In this document: piece by piece, positions 1-12,320 of the stretch
Layout: every line of letters starts with the position of its first letter
Numbering within the stretch: the stretch's first letter is position 1
NCBI RefSeq assembly: GCF_040412425.1
Contig: NC_089743.1
Span: 90,830,403-90,894,402 of the forward strand
Length of the DNA stretch: 64,000 nt
DNA from: Macrobrachium rosenbergii
Lineage: Eukaryota; Arthropoda; Malacostraca; Decapoda; Palaemonidae
Reading direction: 5' to 3'
Position numbers and translations under genes: made by a program
Notes under the pieces: model-generated
The model's database searches: none
What the model saw: the letters and a program-made list of their open reading frames with translations, nothing else
What the model was told of the DNA's origin: nothing

Positions 1-1432
1 TTCTATGACTGCGAGACACAGAATAACTTTCCTTCACATCTTTGTACCTCACTTGACATGACTGAGATTCCAAAGCAAGCAGTCAGCTCTCAAAAGACTA
101 GTTTTGCATGATCCCATCTTTGGTCTGAGGTATTGGACTGTTATTTGCTTAATTTCGATTGCATGTCCTCTTTGCTATGTTTCAGTTTCTGACGAATCAC
201 TGAGGTGTTTTGACTCAGATCTGTCCTTTCAGATTACTTTATGGGGTAACCACAATGCTGAAAGTGCTTGTCTTAAGAGCAGAGGCCAACGGGACGGCAA
301 CTTAACAGAACTGTCTAGCCCAGGGCCGAGAAAACTAAAAGGAAGTAAATGCGACAGAACTTGACCACGAAGGAAGCGAAAGACCTCTTTTTAAAAGAAG
401 ACTGCCATGCCAGGGAATTGTAATCAATCAATTAAGCAATCTTAAAGGTATGAAATATGTAGAAATCGGGAAAAACAGAAGCAGGAAGAGAATGTCCCAA
501 GCGTGGCTGCCGAGGAAAAGAAACAGTTGCTGAACGCGAAATCGAGTTGATCCTTGGTGTTTAGTATGCAGTGCCAAGGCTGCTGTCAATCTGTCCTTGG
601 TACGTATAAGGCTTCAAAAGTGTTCATTATGGTTCGAACATAAAGGCTCAGCTTGTAAGCGCTGGGCATGACCCCATTCGTACGAAGGGCGCTCATGTCT
701 GTTCATTATTCCGTGCACATACCCCTTGTTCACGTATGTGAGCTTAGGTTTGTGAACGTTGAGAATGACCTTTACATATGCTGTACTACACTTCTGTTTT
801 TATACCCTCTTTTCATGACGCGACAGTCAAATGCCCTCTCTCATATTTCATTTTAAATGTAAGAGTCGGTGTCATTCCCTCGAAAGTGTTTAATTTCGCT
901 AACATGATTTACCCCATTCCATTTTATTATTATTCTTGGATTCAATCGGTCTCTGTGGGATTTCCTACACATCTACATACATAGTCTTTGAAATGTGTAC
1001 AGTGTACCTCTCCAAACGCTACCCCTTCATCGATGAAAGAATGAATGATGCCTTAAGTCCACCTGAATTTGAAGAAATGCAACTTAAATTTCCTGATAGA
1101 GATGTTGGAATTCGGTGTGAAAAAATTATATGCTTCATTGTTTTCTAGGTAGCCTAAAGATTTTATACACCATGAGTCTGTCTTGCAATATCACGTTCCA
1201 CGGTCTTATCAAGAGAAGGGTAACGTAGAAGAATGAACTAGCACCGGATTGCCGGGGCTGTATCCTCCCAGAATTGTAAGATTTCAACACTGATAGGGCC
1301 CCATGTGCAGGCGTGGTATTTTCTGGTTTCCTAGATCTTACATCTTGAGAGTAAAGTTATCGAACAGTTTCAACTTGCTCTTGGTCCCTATTTCAACTTG
1401 AAATAATTCGTTGTACAACAACTGTCATGTCT
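1..1432. other. Non-coding DNA, nothing recognised
   Basis: I see no gene, repeat family or RNA here. The open frames are short, overlap one another and have no recognisable domain. Base composition is mixed, without a CpG-rich promoter-like block. Confidence 0.6.
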
Positions 1433-1498
1433 GACCCTGAAAGACCCTAAAATGGATCCTTGTGTGACCCTGAAAGACCCTAAAATGGGTCCTTGTGG
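1433..1498. repeat. Two tandem copies of a 33-bp unit
   Basis: A 33-bp unit beginning GACCCTGAAAGACCCTAAAA is present twice in a row, with only a couple of differences between copies. Within each unit, GACCCT is itself repeated. It looks like a simple local duplication and does not code for anything I recognise. Confidence 0.85.
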
Positions 1499-2260
1499 AT
1501 AATACACCTGATTAGCTTAAACAGATAGATCAATCGTTCAAAAATCACGATGACCCAACACAGCGTTTCCTCAGACCAGTGTCCAAAAGTTTCCAGTAAA
1601 ATTCCTGTCCTTGTGTCAAATGATATATATTTCCATAGCAAATATTTGATTAACAGTTCTCAGATTAATTGGCAGACTACTGTCCAAATGACAGCTTCGA
1701 CATTTCCCGTGTTTCATTTGTTTCAAATATTCAGAATTCCCTCTCTGGATTCATGCATGAGACGTATAGACGCTTCCAAGCATTCTAAAGCCATTTACAC
1801 ATGCTTTGTGGAAGATACCTGATTCTTACAAACAATTATCTGACACCTATTCTCAAGGCACGCTTGCCTACCTCAACTGCATTCTCTAAATCAGTAACTT
1901 TCCCAACATCCTTTTTTACACTTTGATTGGGTTATGCTTTTATATACCCTACCCTGTCCTCCATAGCTTCTCTGAAATTATCATTCTGGTCCTCATAACG
2001 TGTTAATCTGTAAACCTTCTCACGTTTGGGGGGGTTTCTATCTTTATCTTTTTAGTGACTTCCTTTCGTCATCTATGGTCGTTTAGGGTGTTATTATTCA
2101 AGAAGCATCGTCGTCACTCCGTACCACGTCTGAAACCCTTAAGCTTTCCTTAAAATTCCAGTCCGTTCTAAAGTTTTATCACTCAAAACTGCCCAGTGCC
2201 AGTTACTAACTCCGTCTTGAAATTGTTTGCTCAAAATCGTTCATTTTGAAATGACTTTTT

Positions 2261-2263
<3 letters not shown>
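1499..2263. other. Non-coding DNA, nothing recognised
   Basis: This stretch has no supported gene, RNA or repeat. It leads into the CT microsatellite that follows. The 90-residue frame near its start has no similarity that I recognise. Confidence 0.55.

Positions 2264-2328
<65 letters not shown>
2264..2328. repeat. (CT)n microsatellite
   Basis: About 32 uninterrupted CT units. Long CT/GA tracts are common in decapod genomes. The tract creates a spurious Arg-Glu run in an open frame on the minus strand. Confidence 0.98.
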
Positions 2329-2331
<3 letters not shown>

Positions 2332-3426
2332 CTAGTGGGTTTACGTTTATATTCCAAGCTTCTTTCCTCTCTCTAATGCAACCTTGTCCTCTCACTTTTC
2401 CATGTACGAAATCATTATTAGAAACACGCCAAGCCACTACTATCCACAATATTCCATCAGCATACTTCCCTGCCTGGCAACATAACAAATGGTAGAAGTT
2501 ACCAGGGACACTGTTGGCGAGATTCCTTTGGAAACGCATAGGAACCATTGGTGCAAAGCTTGTTGACCCAAGGCTCTTACAACATAATATAGCTTTTAAG
2601 ATTATATGGAGATTTGCTCTGGAAAGGCACATATTGTTCATTTGCTTATCCAGTAGTTAATCAAGCCTTGCTAACTAAAAATGTAGTAGAAGATAACATA
2701 GCCATTTGGAACCTCACCTTATGAGTCTTCATCTTGGTGGTCTTCAAATTTTCAACCCCTCGGGGTCGCACAAGAATGTCTTTCCCTTCCTCCTAATTTC
2801 GATCACTGCATCGACGTCTGAGTCTTTTCGTGCACACCCACAGTATTTAAAGGCATCAAAAGCGAAAGAAAGAAATGATTATAAGAAAATAATGGATGAC
2901 GGGGCCAGAACGCGTATAAATTCCCTCTTTCCCGTCAGAGGCCGCCGGTCGACTGCGCCTCGGCTCCTCATACAACCGATGTGTTTTTTTTAATTGGTGT
3001 TTGGAGGATCCCGGGTGATTTTGTAAGACGCGATTGTGGGCAAGAAGACGGATGTATAGCCTCACACCATAAGGTCCACACCGTCATACATACTTCATGG
3101 GAATGTCGACCTTTGCTTCTGCATCGTTTTCCCCAGAGACATCTTCGTGCAACAAGGCTGGTTTTTTCCCGTAAACGATTGTGATTTTGACCTCTAATGA
3201 AAATACTATTCTGTAGGGTTATCCACAGCTTCTGCGACTGATAAGCCAATCACAATTTCGTGACAGCGTGATAACGACCTTTCTATTGGAGCAGATACAT
3301 ATCCTTGTAGCCAATGAGATCAGAGTATGCTAGGACCGCACTCATTATGATTGGGCACGAAAAACTTGAAGCAAAATAACTGATAGGATTTTGTAACTTA
3401 TCAGTTCAGCACTCCCCACCCCTAGG

Positions 3427-3430
<4 letters not shown>
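2329..3430. other. Non-coding DNA, nothing recognised
   Basis: Several overlapping short frames occur on both strands around 2700-3250, but none shows domain structure, and their overlap argues against coding. I recognise no repeat here. The block from about 2880 to 3130 is slightly richer in CpG than its surroundings, which alone does not support a promoter call. Confidence 0.5.

Positions 3431-3487
<57 letters not shown>
3431..3487. repeat. (CT)n microsatellite
   Basis: About 28 CT units without interruption, the second such tract within 1.2 kb. Confidence 0.98.
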
Positions 3488-3489
<2 letters not shown>

Positions 3490-3704
3490 GATAATCAGCA
3501 GTGATAAATTAGTCGATAATCAAGACAGATTTCAGGTCAACCTCCCTAATCGTTTGCACACATGGTGCAGTACCTTTACCTTTCTTCGAGTGGTTTTCTG
3601 ATACTCGGTTATAACAAAGGCAACACAAAGTGAATGGAACAAGCCACCTGAGAATATTACACTAAAACATGTCGTAAAAACACGTCGACAACATATAGCA
3701 TCCA

Positions 3705-3826
3705 TATCACAAACAGATTGAAAACAAGTCAACGACCATACGTGGACAACGGTATGAACGTGTGAAGCATTTATTGGTCGTAACCACCATCAGGTCGTTG
3801 AATCGTATTCAGTCTGTTTGTGTGAT
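3705..3826. repeat. Short inverted repeat (foldback)
   Basis: The left arm at 3705-3737 starts TATCACAAACAGATTG. The right arm at 3793-3826 is its reverse complement with a few mismatches and small gaps. The spacer is about 55 bp. The similarity stops at the arm ends, so this could be a small foldback transposon remnant or a folded non-coding element. No coding potential is seen. Confidence 0.65.
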
Positions 3827-3967
3827 AGTTTCCGAGTGTTTGTGACATCTTTAGAGCATTCCTGTTGACGAAGACGCCATTGTGGTTCTTACAAAGGTAG
3901 ACGACACCGACCGTTTTCTCCCAAGAAAATGTAGGACTACCTAAGAAACATGAATGTTCCCGAAGGT

Positions 3968-4226
3968 TAAGTATACCTTAGTTTTACCAGACCACTGAGC
4001 TGATTAACAGCTCTCCTAGGGCTGGCCCGAAGGATTAGACTTATTTTACGTGGCTAAGAACCAATTGGTTACTTAGCAACGGGACCTACAGCCTACTGTG
4101 GAATCCGAACCACATTATAGCGAGAAATGAATTTCTGTCACCAGAAATAAATTCCTCAAACTCTTCATCAGCCGGCCGGGGAATCGAACTCCGGCCTAGT
4201 GAATGCCAGTCCACAGCTCTACAGCT
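3968..4226 (-). mobile_element. tRNA-derived SINE, near full length
   Basis: On the minus strand the element begins with a tRNA-like head. A B-box-like GAGTTCGATTCCCC (4178-4191 on the plus strand as its complement) lies downstream of an A-box-like stretch near 4210-4226. A body about 200 bp long follows, containing GAAATTCATTTCTC, a run about rejoining AACCAATTGGTTCTTAGC, and a 3' end reading CTAAGGTATACTTAA. Truncated or diverged copies of the same body occur at 4745 and 14879. SINEs have no protein and depend on a partner LINE for movement. I know this family to be abundant in decapods but cannot give it a database name. Confidence 0.8.
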
Positions 4227-4431
4227 ATCCTTAGAATGAAGATCACGGTCAGAGTTACAAAGTCATTAACCTTGGTGTCCATCGAAAGAACCATGTGGGT
4301 TGAATACACGAGAGAAAAAAAATATGAAGCCCAGTTCTCTTCTTATAAATCAAAGCATACGACCAAGAATTCATTTATTAGCTAAATCTGTAAGAGACCG
4401 CATCGCGGTCTTTCGAGCGCACGTGCGAGTG

Positions 4432-4443
4432 TGTGTGTGTGTG
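4432..4443. repeat. Short (GT)n run
   Basis: About six GT units between the two SINE copies. The flanking 4230-4744 holds nothing I recognise. Confidence 0.8.
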
Positions 4444-4744
4444 AGTCGTCCATCGGAGGAAATAAGACAAAAACGAGAGCATTCAGTTTTCTCCCTCTCA
4501 AGGAGCGCAACTTCTACCATACAATGTCTCCGTCTGTTTCTCCCTAACCTTTGCTGTCTCGATTTATGTACAATCACCACTACTTGCATTGCCATGCGAG
4601 CATTCCAGTCATGTACTCATAATGTTCCACCGAATCTTCTGAATAAACTGTATGCATGTTTCTGTTTGCGAAGACGCCAAAGCGTCTCGCCATTTCACAT
4701 ATATTATGCTACTGCAGTGTATTCATTAATCTGTCTCGAAAAAA

Positions 4745-4934
4745 TTAAGTATACCTTAGTTTACCCAGACCACTGAGCTGATTAACAGCTCTCCTAGGGC
4801 TGGCCCGAAGGATTAGATTTATTTTACGTGGCTAAGAACCTGTTGGTTACCTAGCAACGGGACCTACAGCTTATTGTGGAATCCGAACCACATTATACCG
4901 AGATATGAATTTCTATCACCAGAAATAAATCCCT
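4745..4934 (-). mobile_element. tRNA-derived SINE, truncated head
   Basis: This is the same body as the SINE at 3968-4226, in the same orientation and about 90% alike by eye. It breaks off at AGAAATAAATCCCTC, before the tRNA-like head, so the 5' part is missing, as expected from incomplete reverse transcription. Confidence 0.85.
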
Positions 4935-5374
4935 CTTATTCTTTATTTTGTAATTATTTACCTCCCTCCCTGTCCCTCGAAACTCCTTCTCTTTCTTTTT
5001 CTTTTTTATATTTTCTTCCTAATCTGGGAGGGAATTTTACTCATAGATGCAAGGGGGCCGTGGAGAGAAGGACCAGCTCTTAGAGGGGGAGCGTGGTAAT
5101 AAAAAGGTTGAGAATATGACTTGTCTTATTAATTCCACCTAATGTTTAATGACAGCACACACTTTGTTTGTCAACAAAGTAAGAGGAATAAGAACAACTA
5201 CATTTGTTTTCGTTTATACTCAGTGAAATGAAAAGAGTACTTAATGACAGAAAATGTAGTAAAAATAAATGAAGAAAAATGAAACGTATGCATTCTTTAT
5301 TTATAACGTGAAGTAAATGAATGAGAAGTTTCTCATAGAATAAGATCTCATATAACACGACACAGTGGACGGTA
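4935..5374. other. Non-coding DNA, nothing recognised
   Basis: Pyrimidine-rich at first (4950-5020), then AT-rich. No supported gene or repeat. Confidence 0.55.
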
Positions 5375-5675
5375 CCCCAAACTCATGGTGAGGGCCACTA
5401 CATGGCTGACTGTGATTTCACCATCCTCACTGTTGGTGGGACAGTGAGGGTAGTGAAATCACAGTTAGTGCTGTAGTACTACTGTGCAAATGCAGTTTAA
5501 TGAAGAAAAGCATCAGAGCCACAAAGGGATTAAAAAGGTAGGAATGAGAGATTGAACTGCAAACTCATGGTATCATGGTGAGGACCACTGCATCGCTGAC
5601 TGTGATTTCACCATGGGGCAGTGAGATAGTGAAATCACAGTAGCGCTGCAGTAGTTCCAACTGCAGTACTACTGA
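5375..5675. repeat. Two diverged direct repeats, each with an internal palindrome
   Basis: Two units (about 5375-5495 and 5555-5675) share AACTCATGGT, GGCCACTACATGG/GGACCACTGCATCG and CTGACTGTGATTTCACCAT. In each unit TGATTTCAC is followed within 20-50 bp by its complement GTGAAATCA, so each can fold into a hairpin. They look like two copies of a short foldback element. No coding potential is seen. Confidence 0.7.
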
Positions 5676-5689
5676 ATGAAAATAAGGCC

Positions 5690-5790
5690 AAAGTAACCCT
5701 ACAAACCCGTTCAGTAATGCCTACAGTGTACCACGTGGGGTGAACTGACGGCACAGACATCCCAACCAGCCAAGGGGAATGTCCCTGTGG
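5690..5790 (+). repeat. Fragment of a dispersed decapod-type repeat
   Basis: The stretch around CAGTAATGCCTACAGTGTAC and GTGAACTGACGGCAC is a block I associate with the tail of a dispersed repeat whose head is seen at 6532. Here the two parts are separated by about 750 bp. The family assignment is from memory. Confidence 0.5.
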
Positions 5791-6531
5791 ATCCCCTCTA
5801 AGAAGATCTGAATTCCTCCGAGAAGTAATTCTGTTTGGGATCTATTTCCATCTGCGGAATTTTATACCTGTTGAATGGAATGGTATGGAATATAGAATTT
5901 TCCCGTTAATTTATAAAGAAAAATATATAGTTTTCTTTATAGTTCATCAGTTGTTTATTCACCCACATCCGTAGTCACGAAACTCACCTCTTTGCTTTGT
6001 TCTAGATTATTTTTTCTTTCGTCACGTTTTAAGTTTTGTGTTTTTTGAGTCATTTCCACCTGCGGTTGTCTTTTACTTTTCGCATATTACCAGGTCTGAC
6101 TAGGCGTGGATACCTTGCTTTCTCTTGTTGCTAGTGACAGTAGTGGTTTTGTTTTGTTTACCTCAATATGTTTCCTGTATGTTCGATTTTGCTTTTCTAT
6201 TATTTTATGTCATATCATTTCTATTTCTGTAATGCTCTCTTAATTATCATCTGTGGTCGGTAAGAGGGATTTGGATTTTATGAGATTTACCAGTTTTTGA
6301 CAGTTTTGTTTGTCTTCCTTATTGGCATTGTTTAGTTTTATTTCTCATCTAACTTTTACTTCAGGCTTCTCAGGCAGACATCCCACTTCTACTCACTAGT
6401 GGTTTCAATGCGGTTATAGAAAGAAGGCCGACATGTTCAAGATTTTGCCAGATACAGTACTCAAGACCAAAGTATACGGATCTCTGGTCTCGGCAACTCT
6501 AAGTTTGTTGAACAGTATTTATAAATTGAAT
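5791..6531. other. Non-coding DNA, nothing recognised
   Basis: T-rich sequence without a supported gene. A short piece at about 5872-5905 resembles the start of the repeat at 6532, too briefly to call. Confidence 0.5.
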
Positions 6532-6774
6532 TGAACTGAATAAAGAATTTAGGCCAAAGGCCAAGCACTGGGACCTTATGAGGTCATTCAGCACTGGAAA
6601 GGATATTGAGGGTAAGTAGGTCTGAGAGGTGGAATATTTGTTAAGAGAGGGTGGATAGTGAGATGGAGGAAAGATATTATGAATGGAAGTACAGTAAAAT
6701 AATGAAAGGGGTTGCAGCTAGGAGCTGAAAGGATGCTGCAAAGGTCCACTGGTGGCACTAACCCCCGACAGGGG
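6532..6774 (+). repeat. Dispersed decapod-type repeat
   Basis: The element begins near GAATTTAGGCCAAAGGCCAA, continues with GACCTTATGAGGTCATTCAG and includes GGGGTTGCAGCTAGGAGCTG, then ends in ACCCCCGACAGGGG. I recognise this arrangement as a frequent dispersed repeat of decapod genomes. The short palindromes (GGCCAAAGGCC, GACCTTATGAGGTC) are visible directly. No protein is encoded. Confidence 0.7.
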
Positions 6775-6998
6775 TAAGTGAACCTCTGTATTCGCGGGAG
6801 ATGCAGTATCTTGAATAGCTAAAACACAAACTTAACACCCTGTACTGCCCATTTTGATAGTTTAAACACAAGAAAAACCCTGTAAAATCTTGTACCTGTA
6901 TTTTTAATAGTTTTCACAAAAAGTGCATTTAGTCATGAAAATTAGGATCTTTTATGGAAATGGATATAGGTGCTGGGATCAGCAAGGTTTACTGTATC
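6775..6998. mobile_element. MITE-like element with short terminal inverted repeats
   Basis: The left end reads TAAGTGAACCTCTGTATTCG and the right end GGTTTACTGTA, roughly inverted complements of each other. The left-end block (tattcgcgggagatgca...aatagctaaaa) matches, in reverse, the block at 47468-47559, and a related block lies at 51829-51905. About 220 bp, no coding potential, so a non-autonomous DNA transposon is likely. Confidence 0.55.
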
Positions 6999-7315
6999 TT
7001 CATACAATTCAAACCTGTACTTTTAGGTTAGAAAATGTTAAATTCTTTTAGTTAGAAATGAATAAGGAAACCTGGAATTTTTTTCTATTTTTAGTTCTAA
7101 ACTTGTCAATCTCTCATTAAAACAATAACAATTCCTACCTCTTTTGAGAAGCATACTTTTCTTTATACTAAATTCCCAAGTAATTCATTCATGGACCTGC
7201 CATGCCATAAATTAGACCTTTCACAATTAAAACATATATATTCTATTACAATGGGATGCACTGAAATGTTTATCTAGCAAATATCACAATACGATAACAT
7301 CCATTTGCATTCAGG

Positions 7316-7450
7316 ATGAACTCTGTTCTAAAGTCTTGGGGGATGGTGTCTGGCACTGCCAGACCACCTTTACCTCCTACTTCAGATGTTGCCCACAAGT
7401 CCTTAGATACTTTCTCCTTAGGCCCTGCCCATTGGAATGAACAGAGACCT
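7316..7450 (+). pseudogene. DIRS-like tyrosine recombinase, C-terminal scrap
   Basis: Translation gives VLKSWGMVSG, then DVAHKSLDTFSLGP, matching the last residues of the recombinase in the 52.7-58.4 kb copy (VLKVGVWSRQ and DIAHKSLYIF). The catalytic tyrosine region is out of frame. Only about 130 bp survive, and none of the usual 3' terminal repeats follow, so this is a small orphan fragment. The rest of the 7000-7560 interval holds nothing else. Confidence 0.65.
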
Positions 7451-9261
7451 GCCTCGAGTTTCATGGTTCCTCCTCTTTCCCTCTTTCTCACTTCCATCCA
7501 GCAGTTCCTAGCCTGGCTGGTCTGACCAGAGGCATTGATTACACAACAGTGCATCCTATAGTCAGTAGAGAGGACTCCTTTTTAGAACTTGCCAGTTATA
7601 TCACTCTAGTAGTTCAATGAGTCCATCACTCCTGAGGATGTACTTTCTTGACGTCATTGTTTGATAGCAAGTTATTGTGTACAAAAATATAGCTCATTTT
7701 GTTGAATGATCGTAGTCATAACATTTATCAGCATGCAACTTTGTACACTGGAAATAAAACAACCATACTGAACTCTCATTTACTGAAAGACTGACTTGTA
7801 CGGCCTAGATTACAAACATTACAACATTGCTTATATTAAACACTGGCACGTGACATGAAATTCACCCATCGCTAATAACATTTTAGCATCTATAAGAAGT
7901 TCAAAATGCAATGTTGAAAAGCTGATCTTAGATAGAAAAAAGTTAGGTAATGAAGATGAAACCAAAATCACGAACCACACACTAATCCCTGAGTTTAAAG
8001 TACATCAGACAGGAGGCATATCAAGGAAACTGGTAAAATTAAAACCAATGCATATCATACCTATATCTCGACTAACATGAATATCACTGTTTATAGTTAT
8101 ACAATTATGAATATTACATCTATAAAATAAATAATTTAGGACTGGTGTCCATAAAATAAGGCTTCAGTATTTGGGTTTTCTTGAAGTTCTAATGTGCTGC
8201 TAAATACATATCAGAGAAAAGTTATGGTACAAAACTTTGTTCTAAATAAATGATATTGAAACTTGAGTACACAAAAATTATTCATTGTACACTAAGAGAA
8301 AATAATTCATGTGTAAAAAAATTATTCCTAAAAAATATTTACTGGTATACATAATGCACACCGTGTAGACAATACAACACATTATAGTGGAAAAATCAAA
8401 TTCCCTGCAGTAAACTCACAAAATAAGGCAAGAACAAAGTATCTACATTCGTTTTCCTAAACATTTTCCACTCACCTAGCAAGTCATTGACTGAGAATGT
8501 ACACCCAATCTTTCAACCATATTTAGTTAAAACACTAAAAATTAAATAGTACTTTCACACCATTTCTCAAACAATTCATAACACAGCATAAGTAATGCTA
8601 CATTAATTAATACACTGGCACAATTCACACACTTATATGAAGTGTGATGAGTTCACTAAACTATCAGTCCCCCAGAAACATGGTTGTGCTGGCTATATCT
8701 GAAATGAAATGAAAAGCTACAGCTTGAAGCCCATCTGGACCAGAAAGAAACTCTTTGTGCTAATCAGGAGGAATCCGGGATTGTTATAAATAAGCTAAAA
8801 AGTTGCCATGAGAAAAACATCCCTGTCAAGATGAAAAACCTATTACAAAATAAAAAGTCCATCTCATCAACTTGTAACCAAAAACCTTTATCTTTAATCA
8901 ACCTAATACAACATTTATTTTTACACAGGAGTCTGTTTCTGTTGCTGTCTCAAAGGTTAATATTGTATCAATGAAATATAGAGTTTAAACTAAAAGACTT
9001 CTTTCCCTTTAAAATCAGCATGTATTTTGCTCTTGTTGACAGTTCTACTAAAAAAAAAAAAACTTTTACAACTCCAAACAAAATTCATATTATCATATAT
9101 TCAGTTCAAGCCAACTTATTTCTTGTGGTTCATAGTCTTGAGTGGATACATTTTTAAAATTTAACTTCATGACCTCATACCTAAATTGCTAATACAATAT
9201 GAAAGCCAACTACTACCTCAAGATAATGAGTCAGATATAGCTGACACTAAGGAAATATGAC
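7451..9261. other. AT-rich non-coding DNA
   Basis: AT-rich DNA with only very short open frames on either strand and no repeat I recognise apart from a poly(A) run near 9049-9061. It could be intergenic, intronic or a long 3' untranslated region. Nothing decides between these. Confidence 0.5.
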
Positions 9262-12200
9262 AAATTTTAAAAGTAATTTGTATTTTTCCTAACTATACAA
9301 ACCTGAGGTCTTTACAATAGGAATATACTTCAGCGCACCTGGAGACCGGCCATTTAAATTTAAACAAGGTGGTTATGTATTTAGTTGGCTACTGATTATG
9401 GGTGGGAGTCCCGCCCACCTAGTCGGTATGCATTCACTTTGCCTTTTGGGCCAGGGAGCAGAATGAGGGGTGGCACGAGGTGGGCATTTAACTGTAAAGA
9501 CCTCAGGTTTGTATAACTAGGAAAAATACAAATTTCTTTTAAAATTTTTCATTTGTTCCTACACAATATACAAACCATCGTTCTTTACAATAGGAAGACT
9601 TACTTCTTGGTGGGAGGATTCTGAGTAAGCTTCTAAACTGACTGGTAGTTTGCCTCACCTGGGCCTCCTTCCTGGTCATGTAAGAGCAAAGGAAGGAGAC
9701 CAGCCTCTGACGTGCTGAACATAAGTGTGAACATCTGTGTTCAACTGTCAGATTTCTGGAGCTTTCGCATTACAGTAATGTGTGTGTGTAGCAACAGTGC
9801 TTTGAAAAAGGCTGGGATGAAGCCAGAGCGTCGGAGACAATAAAACCAGAGATAACCAACGGGTCATTTTAGCGTCAGCCCCTTTCTCCCCTTGCTTGAG
9901 AGAGGGGAGGACTTGCATTTATTATATCTATCTAAGATTATAGACAGGGTTATGTAGGCTCACCTGCATGGCCTGCCTGACCAACATGTGATGGATGGCT
10001 ACTCGCATCGCTCTGTGAGAGAGGAAAGATAAAAGAGAGAAGGGGAGGCGGCCAGTTGCCCCCCCCCTCACATTCACTCTTTGCCACCTAACACCTTAGG
10101 CAAGATGCAAACTGTCCACTATGGGAGCTACACAACTTGTTGAGCAGCCACCACAGGACCCAAGGAACCTGAAGGTAAAAAGACGTGAGAGTGGACAGCC
10201 GAGACTACTTTTCCGAAATGCGATTGATGGACAGTGTCCCTGTCCCCGTGAGCTACTCGGAACGAACTCCTGGCTACATGTTGGGTGTAGAGTCCACTCG
10301 TTGATTGCCTCACAAGGCTAAAAAGAAATCGTGTTCTCGAACACCCCTTTCTAGCCAAGCCAGCACTAGTGAAGAGTCATCCACACTCAGGCCTGAGATG
10401 TCGAGCCCTCTGTGGCACTAACTGGACACAGTAGTAACTTGTTACGATCACTACCCACCAGTTCCTCGATGGGACTGAACGTGACTCAAAAGTCTTCGCT
10501 ACGAGTTCTGGGACAAACTCAAGCATGACAGAACCTCACCTCCTCGAGGGCTGCAGTCTTCCTCAGGGCTGAGACCTCACTGATAAAGACGACTAAACAG
10601 AAAACCTCCTTCTATGGGTGAGCTTGTCTGTGGGTCTCCATCACTTTTCTGGGACCCTGGCACCATTCCCATGCAAGAACGTGCAGGGGGACAAGGCCGT
10701 GCCTGCGCGCTGGGCCTTCACTCTCTCTCATTAAGTCAGTCCTGGGTCCTTAGACCAGGGGACCTTGCCAGTGTCACGGGAGTCCATAAGACTCTGCCAC
10801 AACAGAGGAACCTTACCTGCTGGGGAAAAATTTCTCAGGGCTGATATTGGTCCACAGATCCTATCAGAGACCCACCCACCTGGGGCTAATGAGTAACAAG
10901 GGTATTCGATAATCAGTTGCTTTCTCTACTCGAGTGTCCGGGGGAAACTCAAGCAGAGGTAAGCTTATACCAATTCATGGAGACAACTCCATGATACTGG
11001 TAAAGGTAACTCGGGGTTTCTATGAAACCTGGGTACCCAGAGTGTCATGGTTTTCCTTGGAGGTCTGAGCAGCTCCAAGCCATGTATAAAACGATCTTCG
11101 ATTGCTCCCTCTACCTGAGTGTCCAAACAAACAATGGGCGGAGGTGTGCACTAGCCCGGGAGGTGAACTCCTAGAACTATTATCGGTGACACAGGTTACC
11201 TCTTCAACGTATCATATCTGAGGAGACCTGCACACCTGGTGCTCCCATGTTGCCGGGTCTTGGAGAGACCCGCGGCACAATTCCCAAGTCAGAAGACGTG
11301 GGAGAGCACCCAGAACAGATAGCACACAAGTAGATGAAGGCCAAGACAACGATGGTAATTCAATTCTCTTCTTCGACTTCTACCACAAGTCTGTTGCTGT
11401 CCCAGGACCCTTGCACCATTCCCACGCGGGAATGGGAAGGTAGGAATGGAATAAGCATAGACACACTCTTTGGACTCTCTCTCACCCAGTGGGAAACCAA
11501 GCAACAACTGCTTGCATGCCCGCAGACATATCAGAACAAGCAATCGGCAACATACAGTGTAATACCGCAGCTACTGATAGCAAGAAGACCCATATTTCCC
11601 AAGTGCCTTGAGTTCTACAGTTTTCAGAATACAAACCTCCAAAAAGAAGTAGTAGTGTTGTAGGGTGGTAAGCAGAGGTGAGAAGCCAGTTTAAGCTTGT
11701 TGCCTTAGCAACATAAAACCCAGTTTACCACTCTGAAAGCTAATAAAGTTATAGTGTTGCATTAAGACAGAATGAACAATTATATCAGAATACTGAATAA
11801 GTAACACAAGAGGGTAAAACAGGGGGATGGAATTGCATTATATCATAAAGTGCATTATGTCCAGATATAAGTAAAAAACATCAAACCAGTTTTACCACTC
11901 CCAAGGTAAATAAAGTTGTAGGGTTGCATTATATCAGAATGAACAATTATATCAGAATACTGAATACGAAACACACAAGAGTAAAACAAGAGGTTGGATT
12001 TGCATTATATCACAAAAGAACATTTATTTTCCAGATATAAGCAAAAGATCAACACACTAATATATATCATGAAAACATAACATAAACAAACGAATCAGTC
12101 GAACAGCAGGCACAGAAGGAAGAGCTACACGTCTCTTTCTCTCTCCGCAGCCAAAAGCAAAGTGAATGCATACCGACTGGGTGGGCAGGACTCCCAACCG

Positions 12201-12320
12201 TAGTCTGTAGCCAACTACATACTTAACCACCTTGTTCAAAGTTAAACGGCCAGTCTCCAGCTGTGCTGAGGTATATTCCTATTGTAAAGACCGATGGTCT
12301 GTATATTGTGTAGGAACAAA
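9262..12320 (-). mobile_element. DIRS-like element A, non-autonomous deletion derivative
   Basis: The element runs right to left. Its 5' inverted terminal repeat (ITR) is at about 12100-12320 and its 3' ITR at about 9310-9500; the two are inverted copies of one another (both contain the GGTGGTTA...GTTGGCTAC core). Next to the 3' ITR lies an internal complementary region. There, 9493-9546 complements the outer 3' end (9262-9315) and 9552-9594 complements the outer 5' end (12276-12320). This is the layout known from DIRS1. The body is only about 2.5 kb. It keeps the tail of the recombinase frame (minus strand near 10130, residues SLGPVVAAQQVV) and degraded, repeat-rich sequence, but no reverse transcriptase or RNase H. 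It would need another copy's enzymes to move. Confidence 0.8.
10910..11215 (-). repeat. Diverged ~185-bp tandem repeats inside DIRS element A
   Basis: Two units (about 10910-11040 and 11095-11215) share the order CTCGAGTGTCC / GAGTGTCCAAAC, an AACTC block, a gaggtaac-like block and a terminal GTGTCA / GTGACAC. Element C carries three units of the same kind at 21809-22250, so they belong to this subfamily rather than to one copy. Confidence 0.6.

Noticed and set aside
2231..2641. 136-codon minus-strand frame with an Arg-Glu run
   Set aside because: The run is the translation of the CT microsatellite, and the rest has no domain or conserved composition.
4178..4226. tRNA gene
   Set aside because: A tRNA-like A and B box is present, but it is the head of a SINE with a family body attached and copies elsewhere; no full cloverleaf with acceptor stem was found.
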